DNA of 8,019 nucleotides, taken from contig JACOVV010000126.1 in the NCBI GenBank assembly GCA_016177145.1, positions 1-8,019 on the forward strand, given 5' to 3'. The DNA is from Candidatus Omnitrophota bacterium. GTDB taxonomy: Bacteria; Omnitrophota; Gorgyraeia; JACOVV01. A program made the position numbers and the translations under genes. Under the pieces are notes generated by a model, which did not search any database, was not told the DNA's origin, and worked only from the letters and a program-made list of their open reading frames with translations. Below are positions 1-6,067 of this stretch, piece by piece; position 1 is the first letter of the stretch, and each line of letters starts with the position of its first letter.

Positions 1-639
1 GACCCGGTCGAATACCAGATTGGGGGAATTAATCAGGTGCAGGTAAAACCGCAGATTCACCTTACTTTTTCCGCGGCTCTTCGTTCCATGCTTCGGCAAT
101 CGCCCGATGTGATTATGGTCGGAGAGATTCGAGATGCGGAAACTGCCAACATCGCCATACAAGCCGCTTTGACAGGCCATTTGATTTTAAGCACTCTTCA
201 TACCAATGACGCTCCTGGAGCCGTAACGCGCTTGATCGACATGGGAGTCAAACCCTATCTGGTGGCTTCGACGCTTCAAGGCATACTAGCCCAGCGGTTA
301 ATCCGGACCGTCTGTTCTTCCTGTAAAGTTCCCTACTCGCCCACCCAGGACGAATTGAAAGTGCTTCAGGAAGTTCCGGGGGAAGGCCAATATTTTAAAG
401 GAAAGGGATGCGACCAGTGCGGGAAAACGGGTTTCAGAGGACGCGTTGGAATCTATGAGCTTTTTAAAATGGAGGAACCGATCCGGGAATTGATCTTTAA
501 ACGGTCTCCAGCGAATCAAATCCGGGCAAAGGCGCGTGAATTGGGCATGAGGACTCTTAAAGAAGATGGACTAGTGAAAGTAAAGCTAGGGTGGAGCACC
601 GTGGAGGAAATTTTCCGGGTCGCGCAGGAGGAAGATTGA
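1..639 (+). CDS. gspE: Type II secretion/type IV pilus assembly ATPase, C-terminal part (5' end outside window)
   Basis: This is the C-terminal 212 residues of a GspE/PilB-family hexameric ATPase, which works at the cytoplasmic face of the inner membrane and drives pseudopilus or pilus assembly. The frame is open from base 1, so the gene starts upstream. The first visible residues, DPVEY, belong to the Asp box. Next come the Walker B region [11 protein letters not shown], the His box [17 protein letters not shown], the AQRLIRT stretch, and a zinc-type tetracysteine motif (CSSC, then CDQC 28 residues later). The tetracysteine motif favours a GspE/PilB assembly ATPase over a PilT retraction ATPase. 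The Walker A motif and N-terminal domains are not in the window. The protein ends in GMRTLKEDG and a short acidic tail. The stop is 17 bases before the next ATPase gene. By eye it matches that paralog at 58 of 80 residues across the Walker B to first Cys-pair region. GspE versus PilB cannot be settled here. Confidence 0.93.
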   Translation, partial: DPVEYQIGGINQVQVKPQIHLTFSAALRSMLRQSPDVIMVGEIRDAETANIAIQAALTGHLILSTLHTNDAPGAVTRLIDMGVKPYLVASTLQGILAQRLIRTVCSSCKVPYSPTQDELKVLQEVPGEGQYFKGKGCDQCGKTGFRGRVGIYELFKMEEPIRELIFKRSPANQIRAKARELGMRTLKEDGLVKVKLGWSTVEEIFRVAQEED

Positions 640-656
640 AATCCGGGAAATAGAAA

Positions 657-2363
657 ATGGAAAGATTAATTAATTATCTCTTAGAAAAAGAGCTGGCGAC
701 TGAACAACAGATCGAAAAGGCGAGAGAACAACAACGCCAGAGCCAGCAGCCGATGACTTCTCTATTGATTGAGTTGGGGATTCTGGATCGTGGAGGATTG
801 CTCAAGGCGCTCTCAGAGGCCTCCGGGATGGAGGTCGTTGACTTAGAGCGGATTTCTCCTGAACCGGCAGCCCTTGAGAAGGTGCCGGCTTCCCAAGCGC
901 GTCTCTACGGAGTCATCCCGCTGAAATTTCAGGATAACTCGTTGACGATCGCGTTGTCTGATCCATTTAATCTCCGTGTCGTTGACGATTTGGGGTTTAC
1001 CACGGGGGCCGAAATTATCGGTAAGCTGGCTCCTCGGGAAGACATCCACAAAGCTATCCAGAAAATTTACGGAAGCCAATTGGAGTCTTTGGGGGATTTG
1101 GTGGGAGAAATTGAAAAAAAACTGACTGTCAGTTCTGTCAGTGAGACCGACGCGGAAAAATTAAAAGACCTGGCTTCTCAAACTCCGGTGGTGAAATTAC
1201 TTGATACGGTTCTTCTCCAAGCCGTGAACGATAAAGCCAGTGATGTCCATTTTGAGCCTTTCGAAAACGAGTATCGTATCCGTTATCGCGTGGACGGCGT
1301 CATTTATGAATTAGTCAAACCGCCCTCTTCTCTTCACTTGGCGATTGCCAGCCGGATCAAAGTCATTGCCAATCTTGATGTCGCGGAGAGCCGTCTTCCT
1401 CAAGACGGGCGAATTATGATGACGATCGAAGGGCGAAATGTCGATCTTCGTGTTTCCACGCTGCCTACCATTTACGGCGAGAGTATCGTGATGCGAGTCC
1501 TGGATAAATCGGCAGGGCATCTGGGATTGGACAGGATTGGCATCCATGAAGACACTCTGGGCTTGATACGCGAATTTATTCAATTGCCAAACGGTATTAT
1601 TCTGGTGACCGGCCCTACTGGAAGCGGTAAAACAACGACCCTCTATTCAGCTTTGAAGGAAATCAACACGGTGGACACGAAGATCATTACCACGGAAGAT
1701 CCTGTCGAGTATGATATCAGCGGCTTGATTCAAGTCCCCATTAATCCGAAGATTGATTTGACCTTTGCCAAGAGCCTCAGGGCTATTCTGCGTCAGGACC
1801 CTGATATCATCATGGTGGGGGAGATTCGCGATGAAGAAACGGCGCAGATCGCGACCCAGGCGGCGCTGACAGGGCATCTGGTTTTCAGTACCTTGCATAC
1901 CAACGACGCGCCGGGGGCGGTGACGCGGCTATTGGATATGGAGGTAGAACCGTTTCTAATCACCTCGACTCTTCGCGCGGTGATTGCTCAGCGATTGGTT
2001 CGCACTCTTTGCCAAGGGTGTAAACAGGAATATTTCCCCACCGATGGGGAGTTGAAAGATTTAGGGGTGACGCGCGAGAAATGTGCGGTATGGAAACATT
2101 CTGATGTGTCCCCGCGTTTTTCCCGAGGAAAGGGGTGCGGTCAGTGCAATCAAAGCGGCTATAAAGGGCTTACAGGAATCTATGAAATCTTTGAGCTGAA
2201 TGAAGAGCTGCGCGCCATGATTATTGAACGAGTCCCTTCCTCCGAACTGATGCGCGCGGCGCGCCAAAGAGGAATGAGAACATTGCGTGAGGACGGCATT
2301 TTGAAGATCTTGGAAGGATCAACAACGGTGGAAGAGGTTTTGAAGGAAACACAATTGTCGTAG
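657..2363 (+). CDS. gspE: Type II secretion/type IV pilus assembly ATPase GspE/PilB, complete
   Basis: This 568-residue protein is a complete GspE/PilB-type ATPase that would power assembly of the pseudopilins encoded just downstream. The N-terminal ~150 residues resemble the T2SSE/MshEN domain (LLIELGILDRGGLLKALSEA, then SDPFNLRVVDDL). A Ser/Glu-rich linker follows, then the N2 domain with SDVHFEP and RLPQDGR. The ATPase core has Walker A GPTGSGKTTT (319-328), Asp box TTEDPVEY (345-352), Walker [11 protein letters not shown] (383-392) and His box TGHLVFSTLHTND (405-417). The zinc tetracysteine is C452/C455 and C494/C497, with a loop about 10 residues longer than in the upstream paralog. All catalytic motifs look intact. 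An in-frame TAG at 651-653 excludes a longer N-terminus. A weak Shine-Dalgarno, GGGA (645-648), sits 8 bases before the ATG. The TAG stop lies inside a palindromic repeat, so the last residues may have been altered by its insertion. Confidence 0.95.
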   Translation: MERLINYLLEKELATEQQIEKAREQQRQSQQPMTSLLIELGILDRGGLLKALSEASGMEVVDLERISPEPAALEKVPASQARLYGVIPLKFQDNSLTIALSDPFNLRVVDDLGFTTGAEIIGKLAPREDIHKAIQKIYGSQLESLGDLVGEIEKKLTVSSVSETDAEKLKDLASQTPVVKLLDTVLLQAVNDKASDVHFEPFENEYRIRYRVDGVIYELVKPPSSLHLAIASRIKVIANLDVAESRLPQDGRIMMTIEGRNVDLRVSTLPTIYGESIVMRVLDKSAGHLGLDRIGIHEDTLGLIREFIQLPNGIILVTGPTGSGKTTTLYSALKEINTVDTKIITTEDPVEYDISGLIQVPINPKIDLTFAKSLRAILRQDPDIIMVGEIRDEETAQIATQAALTGHLVFSTLHTNDAPGAVTRLLDMEVEPFLITSTLRAVIAQRLVRTLCQGCKQEYFPTDGELKDLGVTREKCAVWKHSDVSPRFSRGKGCGQCNQSGYKGLTGIYEIFELNEELRAMIIERVPSSELMRAARQRGMRTLREDGILKILEGSTTVEEVLKETQLS

Positions 2364-2387
2364 GGGCACATTGCAATGCGTCCCTAC
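2360..2387. repeat. GTAGGGGC-type short palindromic repeat, copy 1 (imperfect)
   Basis: This is a 28-base inverted repeat with outer arms GTAGGGGC and GTCCCTAC around a perfect 10-base palindromic core, CATTGCAATG. Two pairs in the stem are imperfect; as + strand RNA these are one G-U wobble and one A-C mismatch. It starts at the last base of the last sense codon of the second ATPase gene and supplies that gene's TAG stop. It also contains an ATG (2376) in frame with the following pseudopilin gene. The outer arms match the copy at 7431-7460, while the cores differ. Paired short palindromes of this sort resemble dispersed REP/MITE-like elements; family membership is inferred from two copies only. 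Confidence 0.8.
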
Positions 2388-2393
2388 CTAAAA

Positions 2394-2399
2394 GGGGAG
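2394..2399 (+). promoter_or_regulatory. Shine-Dalgarno of the GspG-type pseudopilin gene
   Basis: GGGGAG ends 6 bases before the ATG at 2406. It supports that start over the in-frame ATG at 2376, which lies within the palindromic repeat, has no comparable site, and would add ten residues to an already complete prepilin leader. Confidence 0.75.
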
Positions 2400-2405
2400 A
2401 AATGT

Positions 2406-2849
2406 ATGTTCAGACGAAAGCAGAAAGGATTCACCTTGATTGAGTTGTTGGTTGTCGTGGCTATCATCGCGCTTCTGGCGGGGCTGGTGACTTCCGCGAC
2501 TCAAAGCGCTCGAAAGAGAGGAGCGCGGGGCAAAGCGGAAGCCGCCATTGCCACGTTGGAGGCCGCTATTGGGATGTATGAGACCGATATAGGAGATTTC
2601 CCGGAAAGCGGGAACGAAAGCTTGGTTAAAGCTCTCTCGGATGAGACGGCTAATGAGCAAAACTCAGGATGGGCCGGGCCTTATATGCGATTTAAGGAAA
2701 AAGAACTGGAAGCAGGGCAGTTTGTGGATCCCTGGGGGAAGCCGTATGTTTACGTCAAAGGGGGAGCGCATAACGGGAACAAATTCTATGATTTATACAG
2801 TCTGGGACCCGATGGCGCGGAATCGGAGGATGATGTTATTAATTGGTAG
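2406..2849 (+). CDS. gspG: Type II secretion major pseudopilin GspG
   Basis: This 147-residue protein would be the main subunit of the periplasmic type II secretion pseudopilus. The N-terminus MFRRKQKG-FTLIELLVVVAIIALLAGLV is a class III (prepilin) signal. Its short basic leader should be cut by prepilin peptidase between G8 and F9. The conserved glutamate is mature position 5 (E13), and a hydrophobic helix follows that anchors and packs the subunit. The middle carries the usual amphipathic region (GKAEAAIATLEAAIGMYETDIGDFP). The C-terminal globular part has DPWGKPY (108-114) and the ending YDLYSLGPDG...DDVINW. These are hallmarks of GspG, where this region binds calcium in characterised members. 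Length fits the family. The start at 2406 is chosen for its Shine-Dalgarno and standard leader length; an in-frame ATG at 2376 is less likely. The 3' end overlaps the next pseudopilin gene by 20 bases. Confidence 0.95.
   Translation: MFRRKQKGFTLIELLVVVAIIALLAGLVTSATQSARKRGARGKAEAAIATLEAAIGMYETDIGDFPESGNESLVKALSDETANEQNSGWAGPYMRFKEKELEAGQFVDPWGKPYVYVKGGAHNGNKFYDLYSLGPDGAESEDDVINW
2825..2829 (+). promoter_or_regulatory. Shine-Dalgarno-like GGAGG at the start of gspH
   Basis: GGAGG lies inside the end of gspG and abuts two tandem ATGs (2830 and 2833). Spacing is only 0 or 3 bases, shorter than usual, so initiation here may depend partly on coupling to translation of gspG. Confidence 0.4.
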
Positions 2850-3324
2850 AAAAGAGAAGCAGGGTGGTTTTAGTCTTATCGAAATGATGGTCGTCTTAGC
2901 GATCATTGCTCTTGTCGTGGGAATGAGCTTGCCCTATTTTGGCCGGTTTACGGGAGGGAATGCCCTTCGCGCCAGCACTCGTCAAATCTCCAGTTTGATC
3001 TATACCGCCAGGAGCCTGGCGATCACGCACCGTAAACCCTATGCCGTTACCTTTGATGTGATGGAGGGGGATGTCGCTGTAAAAGATGCCGGTTCCTCAG
3101 AACTAGTGGAAAAGCAATACCACCTTCCAGAAACTATTTCTCTAGAGCACCCAGAGGGGGCAGATCCGGTAGGTTTCAAGGATGACCGGATTGTTTTTAC
3201 CCCAACCGGGGGAGTTTCTGGCGAAACAGGAACCCTCTGGTTAAAAGACAGAAAGGGGAATACGGCTCAGATCACTGTTCATCAATCCACGGGCCGTCTG
3301 AAAGTAGAGCTTGACAAAAAATAG
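2830..3324 (+). CDS. gspH: GspH/FimT-type minor pseudopilin
   Basis: This 164-residue protein is a type IV prepilin-like minor pseudopilin, probably at or near the tip of the pseudopilus whose shaft is the upstream GspG. The N-terminus MMLLIGRKEKQGG-FSLIEMMVVLAIIALVVGM has a basic leader, a predicted cleavage between G13 and F14, the mature E5 (E18) and a hydrophobic helix. The following ALRASTRQISSLIYTARSLAITHRKPYAVTFD matches the pattern of the GspH/FimT family, which has an N-terminal helix then a beta-rich domain. The C-terminal part is beta-rich and ends LKVELDKK. The frame is open further upstream (an ATG at 2641), but that would add 63 residues out of frame over gspG and ahead of the leader, so the tandem ATG at 2830/2833 is preferred. 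It overlaps gspG by 20 bases. Assignment to GspH rather than another FimT-like minor pilin is by pattern only. Confidence 0.85.
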   Translation: MMLLIGRKEKQGGFSLIEMMVVLAIIALVVGMSLPYFGRFTGGNALRASTRQISSLIYTARSLAITHRKPYAVTFDVMEGDVAVKDAGSSELVEKQYHLPETISLEHPEGADPVGFKDDRIVFTPTGGVSGETGTLWLKDRKGNTAQITVHQSTGRLKVELDKK

Positions 3325-3339
3325 CCGGTTGTGTATATT
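3311..3339 (+). promoter_or_regulatory. Near-consensus sigma70-type promoter ahead of polA
   Basis: A perfect -35 box TTGACA (3311-3316) is followed after exactly 17 bases by TATATT (3334-3339), a 5-of-6 match to TATAAT. The -35 box overlaps the last codons of gspH. Transcription would start near 3346, leaving a leader of about 150 bases before polA. The AT-rich setting and the end of the secretion genes support a real promoter. A weaker alternative lies closer to polA: TTGAAT (3419-3424), a 16-base gap, then TAAATT (3441-3446). Confidence 0.6.
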
Positions 3340-3379
3340 ATTAAAGCAGTACAGTAGTTATAAAAATGTTGTGCCTTGA

Positions 3380-3410
3380 TAAGGTAAATAACTCACCTTA
3401 ATTTCTTTTT
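3380..3410 (+). terminator. Weak terminator-like hairpin in the gspH-polA gap
   Basis: TAAGGT (3380-3385) and ACCTTA (3395-3400) form a 6-base-pair stem with a 9-base loop, followed by ATTTCTTTTT (3401-3410). The stem is short and only partly GC, so an intrinsic terminator is uncertain. It could end the secretion-gene transcript, or attenuate transcripts from the promoter at 3311-3339. Confidence 0.3.
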
Positions 3411-3493
3411 AAAAATCCTTGAATTCTTGCTGACGAAAATTAAATTCATCAAAAAACAAACCAAGCCCGATAGTCAATTGTCATCCTTCATTC

Positions 3494-6067
3494 ATGTCTA
3501 AACGCTTGTTTATCATTGATGGAAACTCATTCTGTTACAGGGCCTTCTATGCCATTTCAGCTCTTTCAAACGCCAAGGGACAACCGACGAACGCGGTGTA
3601 CGGTTTTATCATGATGGTCAAGAAACTCCTCCAAACGGAAAAACCCGATTATCTCGGGGTGGCCTTTGACATGAAAGGCCCGACACTCCGGCACAAAAAA
3701 TACGAACTGTATAAGATTCATCGAAAACCGATGCCGGAAGGGCTCGCCAGTCAGTTCCCATGGATTAAAAAGGTTCTCGCGGCTTACGGGATCCCTGTCC
3801 TCGAAAAAGAGGGATTTGAAGCGGATGACATTTTAGGAACCGTTGCCAAACGGTTTGCCAAAAAAGGGATCGACGTGCTGCTGGTGACGGGGGACAAGGA
3901 CGCGCTTCAATTGGTCAACGACCATGTTTTTGTGTATAACACCCATCAGGAGGGATTGATTTACGACGCCGCGAAGGTAAAAGAGAAGTTTCAGGTGGAC
4001 CCCAAACAAATGCCCGACTTAATGGCCCTGATGGGGGACTCTTCGGATAACATTCCGGGTGTCCCCGGGATCGGTCCCAAGGGGGCGGTCCAAATGATCC
4101 AGGAATTCGGGACGGCCGAGGTGTTGATAGAGAAATCGGGGAAAATCAAAAACGAAAACCGGCGCCGTCTCATTCAGGATCATGTTGATCAGATTCGGTT
4201 GAGCAAGGAGCTGGCGGTGATCGATTCCGACATGGACCTGGAATTGGACCTGGAGAAATTTGCTCTCCAAAAACCGGATGAAAAAGAACTGATGAATATC
4301 TTTCAGGAGCTTGAATTCAGAATGCTTTTAAAGGAGTTATCCATTCAACCCTCCATCTGGGAAACGAAATATCGCCGGGTTTCACGGCCGGACGAAACGG
4401 GTGAAATGGTCAAAAAACTGCGAGAGCAAGAGTATTACGCTTTGGATTTTGCAGGCGGCGACGGGGAGGAATTCTTAGGCGCGGCGTTCTCTTGGAAAGA
4501 AGGAGAGGTTTTCTATATTGAAAGAAGTCTGTGGGACCGGGTTTTTTTAGCTCTGCTGGCGGATGAGAAAAAGAAAAAAGTATTCCATGATTTCAAGGAT
4601 AAAAAAGTGAAGCTCCATTTTCAAGGTGTCGCTTTAGCGGGCCTGGAATCAGACACGTTGATTCTTTCGTATTTGTTGAATCCCTCCAGAACGACTCACG
4701 ACTTGGAAGACCTCTCCCTGGAATTTCTCCAACACCGATTCAGTCAGGCAGACCCGTCCGAACGGTGTTGCGAAACCGCCGATGTCATTCTGCGTCTGCG
4801 CCAGACACTGTCCAAACAGATTACGGAGAGAGAACAACGTTCTCTTCTTGAAGAAATCGAACTCCCATTAATTGATGTTCTTGCCAAGATGGAGATGTGC
4901 GGAGTGCAAGTAGATCCATCGGTACTGGAGGGGCTTTCCATAAAGATGGAAAGAGAGTTGCGGCGGTTAACTCAGGATATTTATGAAATTGCCGGCTGCG
5001 AGTTTAATATCAATTCGCCCAAACAGCTCAGCGAAGTTTTATTTGAAAAGCTCAAACTTCCCATTATCAAACGGACAAAAACCGGTATTTCGACGGACGT
5101 GGAAGTATTAGAGAAACTTTCTTTGCACCATCCGCTGCCGAAATCGGTCTTGGATTTCAGGGAATATTCCAAATTGAAATCGACTTACATCGACGCCCTG
5201 CCGAAGCTGATTCATCCCAAGACAGGGCGCATTCACACTTCCTATAATCAGGCCGTCACAGCCACGGGGCGTCTCTCCAGCAGCAACCCTAATTTGCAGA
5301 ATATTCCTGTCCGGACAGAGATAGGACGCCAGATTCGCCGCGCCTTCGTTGCCAGAGACAAACGGTGGGTTCTGCTGTCGGCTGATTACTCCCAGATTGA
5401 ATTAAGGGTTTTGGCTCATCTGTCACAAGATGAAGTGCTGCTAAAGGCCTTCAAAGAGAACAAAGACATTCACGCCTACACGGCGTCGCTCATTTTGAAT
5501 CTCCCGGAAGAAAAGCTGACTCAGGACATGCGAAGAATCGCTAAGAGCGTGAACTTTGGCATTATTTACGGTATGAGCGCTTTTGGATTATCGAAAGATA
5601 TCGGGATTGGCCCAGGCGAGGCGAAGGATTTTATCGACGCCTACTTTAAACGATACCCAAAGGTGAGAGGGTTTCTTGATTCCAAAATTGAACAAGCCCG
5701 CAAAGACGGTTTTGTGACGACCCTTTTCAACCGGCGGCGGTATATCCCGGAAATTCACAGCTCCGATCCCAATCTTCGTTCTTTTGCCGAGCGCGTTGCC
5801 GTCAACGCTCCGCTACAAGGGACTGCCAGCGATTTAATGAAGCTGGCGATGGTGGCCATTGACCGTGAAATTGCCGAGGAAGAGGATTCCATTGTGATGA
5901 TTCTGCAGGTGCATGATGAACTGGTTTTCGAAGTCCGCAAGGAAAAAGTGGACTGGGCTATTCCTATCGTGAAAGAATGCATGGAGAACATCGTTCGCTG
6001 GCAGGTGCCGATTGCGGTGGATATCAAAGCGGGGCAGAATTGGTTAGAGATGGAGCGTAGGAGATGA
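3494..6067 (+). CDS. polA: DNA polymerase I
   Basis: This 857-residue family A DNA polymerase fills gaps and removes RNA primers during repair and lagging-strand synthesis. Residues 1 to ~285 are the 5' nuclease domain: IDGNSF with D9, EADD (109-112), TGDKD (132-136), and GDSSDN (181-186) followed by a GVPGIGPKGA helix-hairpin-helix. Residues ~300-465 have the 3'-5' exonuclease fold position but lack the catalytic residues. The DxE site reads D318-F-A320, the Exo II aspartate aligns with K370, and the Exo III Tyr/Asp align with R424/T428. Residues ~470-857 are the polymerase: motif A SADYSQIELRV with catalytic D631, motif B R680/K684/F688/Y692-G, motif C QVHDE with D808. Polymerase and 5' nuclease activity are expected, proofreading is not. 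MSKRLFIIDGNSF is a canonical Pol I start, yet no Shine-Dalgarno is visible upstream. The stop overlaps the glgA start by four bases. Confidence 0.97.
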   Translation: MSKRLFIIDGNSFCYRAFYAISALSNAKGQPTNAVYGFIMMVKKLLQTEKPDYLGVAFDMKGPTLRHKKYELYKIHRKPMPEGLASQFPWIKKVLAAYGIPVLEKEGFEADDILGTVAKRFAKKGIDVLLVTGDKDALQLVNDHVFVYNTHQEGLIYDAAKVKEKFQVDPKQMPDLMALMGDSSDNIPGVPGIGPKGAVQMIQEFGTAEVLIEKSGKIKNENRRRLIQDHVDQIRLSKELAVIDSDMDLELDLEKFALQKPDEKELMNIFQELEFRMLLKELSIQPSIWETKYRRVSRPDETGEMVKKLREQEYYALDFAGGDGEEFLGAAFSWKEGEVFYIERSLWDRVFLALLADEKKKKVFHDFKDKKVKLHFQGVALAGLESDTLILSYLLNPSRTTHDLEDLSLEFLQHRFSQADPSERCCETADVILRLRQTLSKQITEREQRSLLEEIELPLIDVLAKMEMCGVQVDPSVLEGLSIKMERELRRLTQDIYEIAGCEFNINSPKQLSEVLFEKLKLPIIKRTKTGISTDVEVLEKLSLHHPLPKSVLDFREYSKLKSTYIDALPKLIHPKTGRIHTSYNQAVTATGRLSSSNPNLQNIPVRTEIGRQIRRAFVARDKRWVLLSADYSQIELRVLAHLSQDEVLLKAFKENKDIHAYTASLILNLPEEKLTQDMRRIAKSVNFGIIYGMSAFGLSKDIGIGPGEAKDFIDAYFKRYPKVRGFLDSKIEQARKDGFVTTLFNRRRYIPEIHSSDPNLRSFAERVAVNAPLQGTASDLMKLAMVAIDREIAEEEDSIVMILQVHDELVFEVRKEKVDWAIPIVKECMENIVRWQVPIAVDIKAGQNWLEMERRR
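6052..6055 (+). promoter_or_regulatory. Shine-Dalgarno of glgA inside the end of polA
   Basis: GGAG lies 8 bases before the glgA ATG (6064). A second purine run, AGGAG (6059-6063), touches the ATG and is too close to be the main site. Together with the ATGA stop/start overlap this fits coupled translation from polA. Confidence 0.5.

Noticed and set aside
1124..1145. Inverted-repeat-like ACTGACTGTCAGT and nearby TCTGTCAGTGA
   Set aside because: It sits within the Ser/Val-rich linker codons of the second ATPase. It is short, imperfect and unlinked to any gene boundary, so chance is the simplest reading.
2376..2405. Upstream in-frame ATG for gspG at 2376
   Set aside because: It lies inside the palindromic repeat without a good ribosome site. 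The ATG at 2406 has GGGGAG at ideal spacing and gives a standard short basic prepilin leader.
2641..2829. N-terminal extension of the gspH reading frame to an ATG at 2641
   Set aside because: It runs out of frame over the conserved end of gspG and would place 63 residues ahead of a normal prepilin leader. The tandem ATG at 2830/2833 with GGAGG is the plausible start.
3366..3401. Eleven-codon frame MLCLDKVNNSP as a polA leader peptide
   Set aside because: It has no Shine-Dalgarno, no run of regulatory codons and no evidence of conservation. It is mentioned only as part of the attenuator idea.
3420..3448. TGAATT / AATTCA inverted repeat ahead of polA as a second terminator or operator
   Set aside because: It has a 6-base AT-only stem with a 17-base loop, too weak to call. 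In such AT-rich DNA this arises easily by chance.
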